From CAYMUR01 sp964393615 (lineage in GTDB: Bacteria > Planctomycetota > Planctomycetia > Pirellulales > Pirellulaceae): a stretch of 42,279 bases of DNA. The notes beneath the pieces were generated by a model. That model saw nothing but the letters and a program-made list of their open reading frames with translations, searched no databases and had not been told where the DNA came from. Location: the NCBI GenBank assembly GCA_964393615.1, contig CAYMUR010000040.1:1-42279 (forward strand). Reading direction: 5' to 3'. Every line of letters starts with the position of its first letter. The stretch's first letter is position 1. Below are positions 26,638 to 35,049 of this stretch, in pieces. Both the position numbers and the translations under genes were made by a program.

Positions 26638-27809
26638 TGCGCCAAAATCGTTTCTCGATGTTCGTCTAATTCTGGTGCCAAGTCGCTCAATTCCGGTGAC
26701 CGTCCATCCATTCGCAAAGGTGAACCGGCCGTCAACAAAGACCCACCTTGACCGTCCTGCATTTGGTGCCACATGCCACGCGATGCGAGGTGCTCGTCGG
26801 CAACGACTTGTTCCATGTTTCGAATAGGAGCCGACGGCACACCCTGCTGACGAAGCTTATCAAGCCATTCAGCTTGGGAAGCCTGCTGAAAATAGCCGTT
26901 TAACTGTTCTTCCAGATAGTCCCGGTTTTGTGTCCGTGCATCGTTGGTGCACAGGCGAGTGTCATCAGCCAAATGGTCACAATCCAACGTGTGACAAAGT
27001 TTGCGCCATAAAACATCATTTCCAGCAGCCACAACCAAGGGTGCATCTGCCGCCTGAAAAGCTTGAAATGGCGTAATCGACGGATGTCGTGTCCCAAGCG
27101 GTTCCGGAGATTGCCCGGATACTGCGTAGCGACTGACAGCATTTTCCAATGCTGACACCGTACAGTCCAGCATCGCCAAATCAAGAATCGTTCCGCGACC
27201 GGTCGTTTCTCGTTGGTGTAATGCCGCACAAATACCAATCACGCCGTATAAACCTGTTAACAGATCACTGATCGACGTACCAACCCGTACAAACTGTCCC
27301 GGCCCAGCGCCGGTAATACTCATCAAGCCACTCATTGCCTGGATGACAACGTCGTAGGCCGCTCGGTCCACATCCAATCCCTCTAGTCCGAATCCGGTAA
27401 GCGACGCATAGATTAACCGCGGGTTCTGCTCCTGCAGCAACTCAGCTGATAACTGGAGAGCAGTCATCGCACCTGCACGAAAATTTTCTACCACGACATC
27501 CGTCTGTCGTGACAATTCCAAAAACAACTCACGATCTGAAGGCCGTTTCAAGTCCAAAGTAATACTTTTTTTGCCGCGATTGATACTGGCAAAATAAGCA
27601 CTTTGCCCACTCGGAAGAAATGGACCAAAATGCCGTGCATCGTCCCCTGTCTGGGGGCGTTCAACCTTGACTACTTCCGCACCCAAATCGGCTAGAATCA
27701 TCGTGCAGTACGGACCCGCCAAGACACGCGTCAGGTCCAACACGCGTACGCCTTGCAATGGACTCCGTGTGGAACCATTCGAGCCAAGGTTGGTTGTAGG
27801 TTGTTCCAT
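26613..27809 (-). CDS. CoA-transferase family III (CaiB/BaiF-type)
   Basis: 398 residues, normal for the family. The N-terminal signature VRVLDLTRVLAGPYCTMILA is followed by DLGAEVVKVERPQTGDDAR. The catalytic aspartate is Asp182 in GTSISDLLTGLYG; FAS(I)NRGKKSITLDLK and a C-terminal GVPSAPIRNMEQVVADEHLA complete the fold. Such enzymes move CoA between carboxylic acids (formyl-CoA/oxalate, carnitine, bile-acid and succinyl-CoA-dependent examples). The specific acids cannot be read from sequence. GAAG precedes ATG 27809. It forms a two-gene operon with the overlapping GNAT gene. Confidence 0.93.
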   Translation of the reverse strand: MEQPTTNLGSNGSTRSPLQGVRVLDLTRVLAGPYCTMILADLGAEVVKVERPQTGDDARHFGPFLPSGQSAYFASINRGKKSITLDLKRPSDRELFLELSRQTDVVVENFRAGAMTALQLSAELLQEQNPRLIYASLTGFGLEGLDVDRAAYDVVIQAMSGLMSITGAGPGQFVRVGTSISDLLTGLYGVIGICAALHQRETTGRGTILDLAMLDCTVSALENAVSRYAVSGQSPEPLGTRHPSITPFQAFQAADAPLVVAAGNDVLWRKLCHTLDCDHLADDTRLCTNDARTQNRDYLEEQLNGYFQQASQAEWLDKLRQQGVPSAPIRNMEQVVADEHLASRGMWHQMQDGQGGSLLTAGSPLRMDGRSPELSDLAPELDEHRETILAQWLQVEEG

Positions 27810-28101
27810 CTTCGGATCAGCACCAGCATGACGCCACAGAACAGAGATTCATTGACGAAAAAAGGTCCCCCTCGTAGCTTGAATGCGGCCAAACGCTAAG
27901 CGCCGACCAAGGAGTTGGGTACGCAAGGGGACCCTCAACATTATACCGTACCAAAAGATGAGGCAGCAACCAGCGTGTCTCAAGAACTGTCACAAAGCAA
28001 GGGAGCGTTCAACGTCGTAACCGTCACTGGACATGGAAACGTCCACCGATTTTCTGGGCCAATCGCTCGCCTATTTACTAATCTTCCAATCAGTGTCTTT
28101 G
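27810..28101. other. Intergenic region holding a folded element
   Basis: 292 bp between the CoA-transferase start and the stop of the secreted surface protein gene, both on the minus strand. No gene seen. It contains the candidate RNA/terminator at 27858-27933. Confidence 0.5.
27858..27933 (-). ncRNA. Candidate structured RNA or long-stem terminator
   Basis: Read on the minus strand, the element starts with GGTCCCC (27933-27927) and ends with GGGGACC (27870-27864) followed at once by T6 (27863-27858). Nested inside are further complementary pairs: TACG/CGTA (27920-27923 with 27873-27876), CAAG/CTTG (27908-27911 with 27878-27881) and GCCG/CGGC (27902-27905 with 27886-27889). About 19 pairs stack into one rod with small internal loops, closed by a U-run, as in Rho-independent ends. 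It could be the terminator of the surface-protein gene 170 bp upstream, or a separate small RNA of about 76 nt. No known RNA family was recognised. Confidence 0.4.
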
Positions 28102-29484
28102 CTAATTACTAACAACAGCTCTCAGGCTACGTGTGAACAGACTGCCGTTGTTCGCAACGTTGAACAATGGCCGGGTGGTACAACAGTTGTTAGCCCGTGC
28201 ATTTCCACCAGGATACCAGACCAAACTGATGCCAGCATTCCAGGATTCACGCAGATTGCCCTGAGCGTTCTTGCCCTCGTCCGGAATGAGATAACTGAAT
28301 TCCGAACGAACCGCCCAATGTCGATGAACCGGTAGTTCGTAGTCGGCGCCGATGAGCCCGTTACTGTCTTGCGTCCACCCGGCGAAAATTCGGCTATCTC
28401 CACCACACGGTGCCGCATAACGGTAGAAAAAGGTGTAGTAATCTGTTGTCTCAAAGGTCACAGAATTAACACGGTCATTCGTCGTGTCGGTCGAAAACAG
28501 AAAACCTGCTTCGTGGCACCAAGGTGTAATCCAGCTGAGATGACCACGGAGTTGGCCCAAGTCTAAATCCCGGTCCCAACTTTCATGCAAATAGTCCCAA
28601 GCCACGCCAAATTGAATGCCACATTGTGCTCGGCGATAAAGACCGGTCGTCAAGAACAACTGATCCCTTCCGCCAACCGTAGTATTGCCAAAACTGGCAC
28701 CAGGAAGATCGGCTCCGTTAAAATTACTGTGCACACCCTCTAAGCCAATTTGCCATCCGAATTGACGACAGGGACCACACGGCAATACAAAGTTGATTCC
28801 TTCGTGGAAACCAAAACTGGCATCGCCACCTCGATTCATTGGCCCTTTGAATCCATGAACGCCGGTCAGAACTGACAAATTCTGTTTGTATCCGGGCATC
28901 CGGCCAAACAATAATCCGCAACCCAGGCCGCTGGATTTCCAGCAAGTCGAACATCCCTCGCCACAGTTGCGTCCTCCAATCGCGTCACAACCCAAGTCAT
29001 CACAGCTACTGTCTGCACATTGCTGAAACTCTTGGAAAGGCGCTTGTTCCTTCTCAACCTCTTGATAGCCAGGTGGAGGAGGAAAATCTTGAGGGGCGTC
29101 GGTTTCCTCAGCGGGGACGGCACTATTTTCAGTGACCGACTCCTCAACAGCTGATTCGACTGGACTATCCACAGAATCTGGAACCTGGTTGGGTGTCTGT
29201 CTTGCCGCTAACCGCTCGGGCCGTACCGGGTAACCTCGGGCATTAGCCGCTGCCGTCGGCATGGGGCGGTGACGCCCCTGGAGGAAGGTTTGCGCAAAAC
29301 GCGAACTACGTCCTCCATTGAAAATACTGATCGGACCATGCTGCGGGGCCTTGTGGATGCCACGGTGAGTATGGTTGGAATGAGTTCCTGAAAGCTGTTG
29401 TGCACTACATTCCGTCGTGGCAATGAAAAACATACAGCTCGTAACAATACACGAAATAGTACGTCGTAAGGAAACGCGTCTCAT
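28102..29484 (-). CDS. Secreted Cys-rich surface protein with beta-barrel-like C-terminus
   Basis: 460 residues from ATG 29484 (GGGG seven bases upstream; a longer frame begins at 29577). A Sec signal is seen: MRRVSLRRTISCIVTSCMFF, then an AQ cleavage region. Next come a Pro/Glu-rich linker (residues about 110-145, PQDFPPPPGYQEVEKEQ) and a cysteine cluster (SCDDLGCDAIGGRNCGEGCS). The C-terminal 250 residues are aromatic- and Gly-rich alternating strands (GWQIGLEGVHSNFNGADLPG, QLFLTTGLYRRAQCGIQFG, YTFFYRYAAPCGGDSRIFAG), as in outer-membrane or surface beta-structures. It resembles planctomycete families annotated as DUF6666, but I am not certain of that number. Probably surface-exposed; function unknown. 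Confidence 0.8.
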   Translation of the reverse strand: MRRVSLRRTISCIVTSCMFFIATTECSAQQLSGTHSNHTHRGIHKAPQHGPISIFNGGRSSRFAQTFLQGRHRPMPTAAANARGYPVRPERLAARQTPNQVPDSVDSPVESAVEESVTENSAVPAEETDAPQDFPPPPGYQEVEKEQAPFQEFQQCADSSCDDLGCDAIGGRNCGEGCSTCWKSSGLGCGLLFGRMPGYKQNLSVLTGVHGFKGPMNRGGDASFGFHEGINFVLPCGPCRQFGWQIGLEGVHSNFNGADLPGASFGNTTVGGRDQLFLTTGLYRRAQCGIQFGVAWDYLHESWDRDLDLGQLRGHLSWITPWCHEAGFLFSTDTTNDRVNSVTFETTDYYTFFYRYAAPCGGDSRIFAGWTQDSNGLIGADYELPVHRHWAVRSEFSYLIPDEGKNAQGNLRESWNAGISLVWYPGGNARANNCCTTRPLFNVANNGSLFTRSLRAVVSN

Positions 29485-29968
29485 GGTTATTCCCCAAACT
29501 GTCAGTAGCGAGAAACGGCCTGATAGCAACGCTACGGTTAAGTAGCGGATCTTGCTAATTGCCATACAAAATCCCAAGTCCCAAATTCTAGGACCAAGCG
29601 ACGTATCGGAATTTTTTTAATCAGATCTTTCGTCAAAACTGAAATAATCCACAAAACCACGAACTACGACCCAGTTTATGTACTTTAACGTGTTGCCCTT
29701 TGCGCCTACTAACGGTCACACCAAGCGTCTCGAATGCGGTGAGTCTCCCTACAAAGCGATCAGGGCAATCCTCTTGCAATACTAGCAATAAGTGACTGAC
29801 TAGCTCAGCACCTCGCTGTTCACCACAATCCACTGGTATCGACCAGACAGCTTGCAAGCAGCTCGCGCTGTGTCGAGCGCAGCGGTGGGTCAGCCGCTCA
29901 AACAGGTAGAAGTATGGCAGCGAACAAGACAATGTGTCCTGCAGCTCTTGCTCGACAAACCAGCTTGA
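29485..29968. other. Region between surface-protein gene and corrinoid operon
   Basis: Contains the doubtful 99-codon frame listed below and otherwise nothing recognised. The last 100 bp before 29484 should hold the promoter of the surface-protein gene. Confidence 0.4.
29633..29932 (-). CDS. Doubtful small open frame downstream of the corrinoid reactivator
   Basis: 99 codons from a TTG at 29932, 36 bp after the stop of the ASKHA gene and on the same strand. The middle part (SHLLLVLQEDCPDRFVGRLT) and SRRKGQHVKVHKLGR read like protein, but the ATG is missing, there is no clear Shine-Dalgarno, and it has seven cysteines without a regular pattern. No family recognised. It could be the last gene of the corrinoid operon or chance. 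Confidence 0.25.
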   Translation of the reverse strand: MSCSLPYFYLFERLTHRCARHSASCLQAVWSIPVDCGEQRGAELVSHLLLVLQEDCPDRFVGRLTAFETLGVTVSRRKGQHVKVHKLGRSSWFCGLFQF

Positions 29969-31918
29969 CTATCCAATGGCGTTCATGTCCATCGGCTTGA
30001 ATTGGCAGCCTTCGACAAAGATCTCAAAGAAATCAGCCGTGGTCTCCAATTCTACATGTTCGATCGATGCAATGAACCGCGCAACTCGGTCTCGCAAATC
30101 GGCGGAAACAAGTAATTGACGCGTTCCACGCGCAGCAGCATTTCCGACTTTGACAATGCGATTTTCCTGGACCGGAACGATAAATCCGATCTCGATAGCA
30201 TCTTCTGTCCGTACATAATTGGCAAATCCCCCCGCAAGGTAGAGTTGCTGAATTTCCTGCGGCTGGATTCCGAGACGACGCATCAAGATCACCTGGCCAC
30301 AGTAACTCGCAGCCTTGGCCTGTGCCAAATGACTGGCATCTTGTCGAGAAATAGAAATCCCCTGCTCTGGGACTAGCAGGTACTCGCGCGCCTTATTAGC
30401 GAAAACCCCTTTCGGCGTCATCATTCCATGACGACGCAATTCGGCCATCAACTGGATCAATCCAGAACCACAAATACCTGTGGGTGGCACTTCACCAATC
30501 GTACGGTAGTCAAATTCCTCACCAGCTCGCCAAATCGACTCGATGGCACCGTCACATCCAGGCATACCATACGTCACGAGCCCTCCCTCAAAAGCGGGGC
30601 CAGCTGGACAACTTGCAGTCACTAGCCGATCCTTCGTACCGAGAACCACTTCCGTATTTGTCCCGACGTCGACCAGCATCATCAACTCATCCCGAGACAT
30701 CGCGTCGATGGCCACCAGGTCGGCAACAATATCCCCACCCACATGGCTGGCAATCAATGGAACGCCCCAAACACGAGCATTTTTATTTGCCCGAATCCTC
30801 AGCTTTCGCGCAAGTTCCAGCAATGCGGTAGAATTGCGCTGACCTGCCAGAAACTCGTGTTCCACCATGGACTTGTACGGTTTCTGACCGATCGACTGTA
30901 CGTCAAGATTAAAAAACAGGTCACGCATCGTGGAATTGCCTGCGACAACGATCTCATAAATGACGTGTCTTTCGATCTGCAAAACCGTACACATCTGCTG
31001 GATTTCAGCATTGACCGCATTGATAATCGCCCGGTGCAGTTCACCGGCAAAGGCGCCTGCATCATAACTGATGCGGTACATGACATCGCTGCCCCCAAAA
31101 CGCTGAGGATTCTCAAACGACGTAAGATAGACCGACCCCCCCGTTTCCAAGTCCACAAGTTCCAAGACAACAGTCGTCGTCCCCAAATCCATGGCCAACC
31201 CGTATATCTTTCCACGGTATTGATCGATGGGTTCCTCCGCATAAAACACCTGGTCATCACGTCGCGTCACAAGTGGATCGATTCCATTACCCGCTAAATT
31301 ATCCGGTAAATTATCTGGCAAAAGAATACGCGGATTACGGCGTAGCAGCGAGAATTCGATGTCCTGGGTAGCATCCGCCACCACCGCTTGACAGGCCAGC
31401 CGATAGTCATCTCCCAGGAAAGCTTCTGCCTCCGTTCGCTCATTTAACGCCCCCTGCCCCGTCTTGATTTCGACGACACACTCGTGACAAAATCCAGTCC
31501 TGCCACATGACGTCGGCACGCGAACTTGTAGCTCATCCGCCATGTCAAAAATTGTTTTGCCAACAACTGACAAAGCCCTTTCGCCTGCATGACGAATTTG
31601 TCCCGGACCAACCTCCTCGGACGATTGACCCTGATGTTGGTGACGTAGTTTCTCCCTCATCTGCTCATACCCTTCGGTGCCTGTTTCCCAAGCACCGCGG
31701 TAATCCAGCTTGTCATCACTGGTACAGATCAACAATTCACTACCGGTCGGCGGCTTTTTCTGATAGCGGCATCCAAATTGGGCCGTACACTGGTCATGTC
31801 GGTTTTTATAAGGGCAACGTACGAGCGATTGTTTTTGGGCATGCTGGGCGATATCAGAAAAAATTTCGCCCAGCCTGTTCAACCGGTTTTCGTAGTCAGC
31901 AGGATCGATTTTTTCCAT
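29969..31918 (-). CDS. ASKHA/DUF4445 corrinoid-reactivating ferredoxin protein (RACo-like)
   Basis: 649 residues from ATG 31918. The N-terminus has four cysteines (35, 44, 50, 65), possibly a second Fe-S site. A plant-type [2Fe-2S] ferredoxin domain follows: Cys138, 144, 147 and 176 in PTSCGRTGFCHECVVEIK and RLACQA. The large C-terminal part is an actin-like ATPase: GLAMDLGTTTVVLELVDLET, VAGNSTMRDLF, LVDVGTNTEVVLG, GICGSGLIQLMAEL and LAGGFANYVRTEDA. RACo-type proteins use ATP to reduce inactive cob(II)alamin back to cob(I)alamin on a partner corrinoid protein. The partner, encoded 324 bp upstream on the same strand, fits. A near-perfect 12-bp duplication gives the LPDNLPDNL stretch near the linker. 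The family is sure; the partner is inferred. Confidence 0.93.
   Translation of the reverse strand: MEKIDPADYENRLNRLGEIFSDIAQHAQKQSLVRCPYKNRHDQCTAQFGCRYQKKPPTGSELLICTSDDKLDYRGAWETGTEGYEQMREKLRHQHQGQSSEEVGPGQIRHAGERALSVVGKTIFDMADELQVRVPTSCGRTGFCHECVVEIKTGQGALNERTEAEAFLGDDYRLACQAVVADATQDIEFSLLRRNPRILLPDNLPDNLAGNGIDPLVTRRDDQVFYAEEPIDQYRGKIYGLAMDLGTTTVVLELVDLETGGSVYLTSFENPQRFGGSDVMYRISYDAGAFAGELHRAIINAVNAEIQQMCTVLQIERHVIYEIVVAGNSTMRDLFFNLDVQSIGQKPYKSMVEHEFLAGQRNSTALLELARKLRIRANKNARVWGVPLIASHVGGDIVADLVAIDAMSRDELMMLVDVGTNTEVVLGTKDRLVTASCPAGPAFEGGLVTYGMPGCDGAIESIWRAGEEFDYRTIGEVPPTGICGSGLIQLMAELRRHGMMTPKGVFANKAREYLLVPEQGISISRQDASHLAQAKAASYCGQVILMRRLGIQPQEIQQLYLAGGFANYVRTEDAIEIGFIVPVQENRIVKVGNAAARGTRQLLVSADLRDRVARFIASIEHVELETTADFFEIFVEGCQFKPMDMNAIG
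31295..31318. repeat. 12-bp tandem duplication inside the ASKHA gene
   Basis: TAAATTATCCGG followed by TAAATTATCTGG (one mismatch). In the protein this makes the repeated DNLPDNLAGN-like stretch between the ferredoxin and ATPase domains. The unit keeps the frame. Confidence 0.9.
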
Positions 31919-31939
31919 CAGTTGCCACCACCAGATCAA

Positions 31940-32241
31940 TCACAATGAGAACCGTGTCAAACTTAATTATAGGCTGCTGAAAAACCGTCACCAATATTAC
32001 CCAGGTAAAACTGCCACATTATTCTCGGACTCAAACCGCCAGGGGCACATTGGCATTTTGAGGCCCACCGCGTCAGGAAAAGTGGTCTGCTTGCACTCTC
32101 TAATGACTTACGGCAGATAGTGACTAAACCTGGCCCATTCGGCATGCAAAACTGGGGAGGGGCCCGCAGCGCAAGTGTATCGCCGTCTCGGAAACCACTA
32201 TACCCTTCCACGACGAAAGAACCTTTACACGCCATCCATTA
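31940..32241. other. 300-bp spacer in the corrinoid operon
   Basis: Lies between the corrinoid protein gene and the reactivator gene. A 90-codon minus-strand frame (31963-32235) is open but has no family features. The left end reads TAGGCTGCTGAAAAACCGTC at 31971, a sequence style often seen at insertion-sequence ends, with no matching inverted copy found on the right. It may be the scar of a lost element. Confidence 0.3.
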
Positions 32242-32991
32242 CTATTTTGTGGCACCACAAAGGCGTTTCGAGATTTCTACGCATTCTACCGCATTTGCCC
32301 CATAGGCGTCCGCACCCATATCGTCGGAGAATTCGGGGGTCACCGGTGCCCCACCTACCATGAATTTGACGTCGTCCCGCAAATCGGCATCGATAAAAGC
32401 TTCGATCGTCTTTCCCATGTTAGGCATCGTGGTGGTCAATAGGGCCGACATTCCCACCAAATTCGCCTGGTGCTCTTCGACAGCATCGATGAAATCATCA
32501 GCCGATGTGTCGACTCCCAGGTCGATCACCTCAAAGCCAGCACCACGCAGCATCATGATACATAAATTCTTGCCAATATCGTGTAGATCCCCTTTCACTG
32601 TCCCCATGATTACTTTGCCGATCGGCTCAATCCCCGACGCAGAAAGAATCGGTTCAATATGTTTCATACCAGCCTTCATGGCACGTGCGCAGGCCAAAAC
32701 TTCGGGCACAAAAATAAAGTTTTCACGGAACTTGATTCCGACGATCGCCATGCCCGCAATCAGCCCATCGTCCATGACCTGCAGTGCCGTAACACCGCTT
32801 TCCAAGGCCGCAAACGTTAATGCGTCGACCGTTTCGTGCTGTCCATCGATAATTGCCGCGGCAATACATTGCATCTCAGACGAAACATTAAGGTACAAAT
32901 TGATGATTTTTTCGCGTTCATTCTCGCGCTCGATATATTCTTCGATCTCTTGCCGAATCTGTTCGTTTTGAATACCAGCAATGTCTGCCAT
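32242..32991 (-). CDS. Corrinoid (cobalamin)-binding methyltransferase carrier protein (MtaC/MtbC-like)
   Basis: 249 residues from ATG 32991; an in-frame GTG four codons earlier is less likely. A helical cap domain (about residues 35-120, ALESGVTALQVMDDGLIAGM, FVPEVLACARAMKAGMKHIE) precedes the Rossmann B12 domain. The latter has the DxHxxG signature GDLHDIGKN, with cobalt-ligating His137, then GVDTSADDFIDAVEEHQANL and GGAPVT. The layout matches MtaC, MtbC and the MetH B12 module. It carries the methyl group between two methyltransferases. Directly upstream is the homocysteine-type methyltransferase gene (76 bp), and downstream is the RACo-type activator. Confidence 0.95.
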   Translation of the reverse strand: MADIAGIQNEQIRQEIEEYIERENEREKIINLYLNVSSEMQCIAAAIIDGQHETVDALTFAALESGVTALQVMDDGLIAGMAIVGIKFRENFIFVPEVLACARAMKAGMKHIEPILSASGIEPIGKVIMGTVKGDLHDIGKNLCIMMLRGAGFEVIDLGVDTSADDFIDAVEEHQANLVGMSALLTTTMPNMGKTIEAFIDADLRDDVKFMVGGAPVTPEFSDDMGADAYGANAVECVEISKRLCGATK

Positions 32992-33067
32992 GAACCAATC
33001 CACTATTTAAATTATTCAATGTTTATACAAGGTTACCAGCTCGACCAAGCCAAAACCTGGTCTCAGC

Positions 33068-33949
33068 CTACGCCTGGTCCAACACTCGACGAAAAGCCCG
33101 AACGTGGTCGGGTCCCGTGCCACAACAGCCTCCGATGATGTTAGCACCCGCTGCAACCACTTGTGGCATCATTGCAGCCATATGTTCAGGTGTGTCGGGA
33201 TAGACAATCTCATTATTTTCAATCTTGGGAATCCCTGCGTTAACATGCGTCAAAATCGGTTTGTCAGTAGCAGATCTCATTTTCCGGATGATCTCGATCA
33301 TATCTTCGATGGCAATCCCACAATTAGAACCAACCACGTCGGCACCAGCTTCGGCAAGCTGCTCGGCAGCACCTTCGGGAGTGATTCCCATCATGGTGAA
33401 ATATCCACGAGGTCCTTTGTCGTAGGTCAAGGTCGCAATGACAGGTAAGCCGGTCGCTTCCTTCGTCGCTCGAATAGCCAGGGAAGTCTCTGCCATATCG
33501 CTCATGGTTTCGACACAAATCGCGTCAACACCTCCCGCCGCCAATCCCCTTGCTTGTTCAGTAAAGACAGCGAACATCTCTGCTTCCGTCGCGGTACCGT
33601 TTGGTTCGAGAAACTCACCGGTAGGGCCGATCGATCCCAATACGAATCGGCCTTCGGGAGCCGCAGCCTTCGCCAATTGAGCACCTTTACGATTCAACTC
33701 TTCCACCCGCTCGCCATGACCATATTTACTCAGCATGTAGCGACTACAACCAAACGAATTGGTCTCGACCATGTCTGAACCAGCGTTGAAATAATTGGCC
33801 GCCATTTGCTGTACGATTTCCGGGTGAGAATCATTAAATTCCTCAGGACAACCACCCGGCTCAAGACCGTTTTGTTGTAGATACGTACCAGTTGCCCCAT
33901 CAGATATGAGTATCTCTCCGGCCTCAAGTCGTTGTAATAGTTTATTCAT
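33068..33949 (-). CDS. Homocysteine S-methyltransferase family protein (MetH N-module-like)
   Basis: 293 residues, one complete Hcy TIM barrel. It starts with ILISDGATGTYLQQNGLEPG and MVETNSFGCSRY. The three zinc-binding cysteines are present: Cys210 (VGSNCG) and Cys275/Cys276 (IIGGCCGTGP). These bind and activate a thiol such as homocysteine. Because a free-standing corrinoid protein is encoded next to it, the methyl donor is probably methyl-cobalamin on that partner, as in the first half of MetH. No folate-binding (pterin) module is encoded in the window. It begins 13 bp after the UroD-type gene, so both are in one operon. The zinc site is certain by motif; the acceptor is inferred. Confidence 0.93.
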   Translation of the reverse strand: MNKLLQRLEAGEILISDGATGTYLQQNGLEPGGCPEEFNDSHPEIVQQMAANYFNAGSDMVETNSFGCSRYMLSKYGHGERVEELNRKGAQLAKAAAPEGRFVLGSIGPTGEFLEPNGTATEAEMFAVFTEQARGLAAGGVDAICVETMSDMAETSLAIRATKEATGLPVIATLTYDKGPRGYFTMMGITPEGAAEQLAEAGADVVGSNCGIAIEDMIEIIRKMRSATDKPILTHVNAGIPKIENNEIVYPDTPEHMAAMMPQVVAAGANIIGGCCGTGPDHVRAFRRVLDQA

Positions 33950-33962
33950 TGTTAATCTTTTT

Positions 33963-35012
33963 TCACGCAGCTTGCTCGGAATGCCACTGTTTGACAGCTT
34001 CTGGAATTGCTTTCAAATTCTCTAAGGGCGTCTGCAACGGAATCGCGCACTCTGGCCCAACCAAGCGAACATTAGCATCCAGATTCTTAAGGACTTCGGC
34101 AGCCACGTCCTCGGGTCCTTTCGAGTAAAGTGTTTCTGGGTTATTGATATTTCCCACCAATGCAATCCGGTCCGATACCGCATCCATCGATTCAACCGGT
34201 TCGTTTTTCGAGTCATAATGGAAAGCGGCCATTCCCGTTTCCGCGATATATCCCATGCGGTCTACAGTTCGCCCACAAATATGCAAAATCAATGGAATGG
34301 GAATCTGATCAACGAACTCCGTATGCATTTCACGCAGGAATCGTTCATAATACTCACCACTGACCAGGTCGCCTGTCGCATGATCGGGTAAGGTCAGCGC
34401 ATCGGCTCCTGCCTCGATCTGGGCACGCCCGAACTCGATGGTCGCTTTTTTCATCTTCTCCAGACACAACTGTGTTTTACCCGGATCGTCGAGCGACATG
34501 AGCAGAAATTTTTCAACACCAAAGCAGTGGTAACCCAAGGACCAGGGCCCCATCGTCTTGCCGACAATGGCTACCTCATCACCAAACTCACGGCGTAAAA
34601 TCCGGATCGCTTCCAGCACGCAACTGGTGTCAGGGTGCGTCAATAAATCGGAGGGTATCTTGATGTCCTCTGGTCCAGACCAGATCGGTTCATTCATCCG
34701 TACGGTGGGCCAGTTGTCCTTCGCTTCCCACTGCATACTGCAACCAAGGGCAGAAGATTCTTGAATGATCGAAAAAACGGGCATGATGGTGTCAAAACCA
34801 AGCTCCGTGTATCCCGTTGCCGCCAATCTTGCCATTTTTTCGGCATCACGATTGGCATCTGGAAAATGCGCCCCCACCAGGTCCATCAGCTCGACGGTTG
34901 CCACCGAAGTCGGATTACAGACCGGAGTGCGATCCACCGGTTGACGTGCCAAGGCAGCCAACACGCGTTGTCGGCTGGTCATGGGTTTCACAGAAGCAGT
35001 ACCTTGATTCAT
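33963..35012 (-). CDS. UroD-family methyltransferase (MtaA-like)
   Basis: 349 residues from ATG 35012. Uroporphyrinogen-decarboxylase fold (RQRVLAALARQPVDRTPVCN, then PWSLGYHCFGVEKFLLMSL). The zinc-binding set of methylcobamide:thiol methyltransferases is seen: His244 and Cys246 in LILHICGRTVDRM, and Cys322 in LVGPECAIPLQTP. Real porphyrinogen decarboxylases lack this set, so this is a methyl-transfer enzyme. In methanogens the thiol is coenzyme M, which bacteria like this do not usually make, so the substrate here may be another thiol or methyl donor. GAGG nine bases upstream gives the start; that signal lies in an 18-bp duplication (35014-35049). The reading frame continues from the preceding gene by only 29 bp. 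Confidence 0.92.
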   Translation of the reverse strand: MNQGTASVKPMTSRQRVLAALARQPVDRTPVCNPTSVATVELMDLVGAHFPDANRDAEKMARLAATGYTELGFDTIMPVFSIIQESSALGCSMQWEAKDNWPTVRMNEPIWSGPEDIKIPSDLLTHPDTSCVLEAIRILRREFGDEVAIVGKTMGPWSLGYHCFGVEKFLLMSLDDPGKTQLCLEKMKKATIEFGRAQIEAGADALTLPDHATGDLVSGEYYERFLREMHTEFVDQIPIPLILHICGRTVDRMGYIAETGMAAFHYDSKNEPVESMDAVSDRIALVGNINNPETLYSKGPEDVAAEVLKNLDANVRLVGPECAIPLQTPLENLKAIPEAVKQWHSEQAA

Positions 35013-35013
35013 A

Positions 35014-35049
35014 TTGGTAGTCCTCAACTTCTTGGTAGTCCTCAACTTC
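35014..35049 (-). repeat. 18-bp tandem duplication carrying a doubled ribosome-binding site
   Basis: Two perfect copies of TTGGTAGTCCTCAACTTC (35014-35031 and 35032-35049). On the minus strand each copy contains GAGG. The copy nearer the MtaA-like ATG (35012) sits at normal Shine-Dalgarno distance; the other overlaps the stop codon of the upstream gene (TGA at 35042-35044). Confidence 0.97.

Noticed and set aside
31963..32235. 90-codon minus-strand gene in the corrinoid operon spacer
   Set aside because: No recognisable motif, unusual composition and no ribosome-binding site; more likely chance or a remnant.
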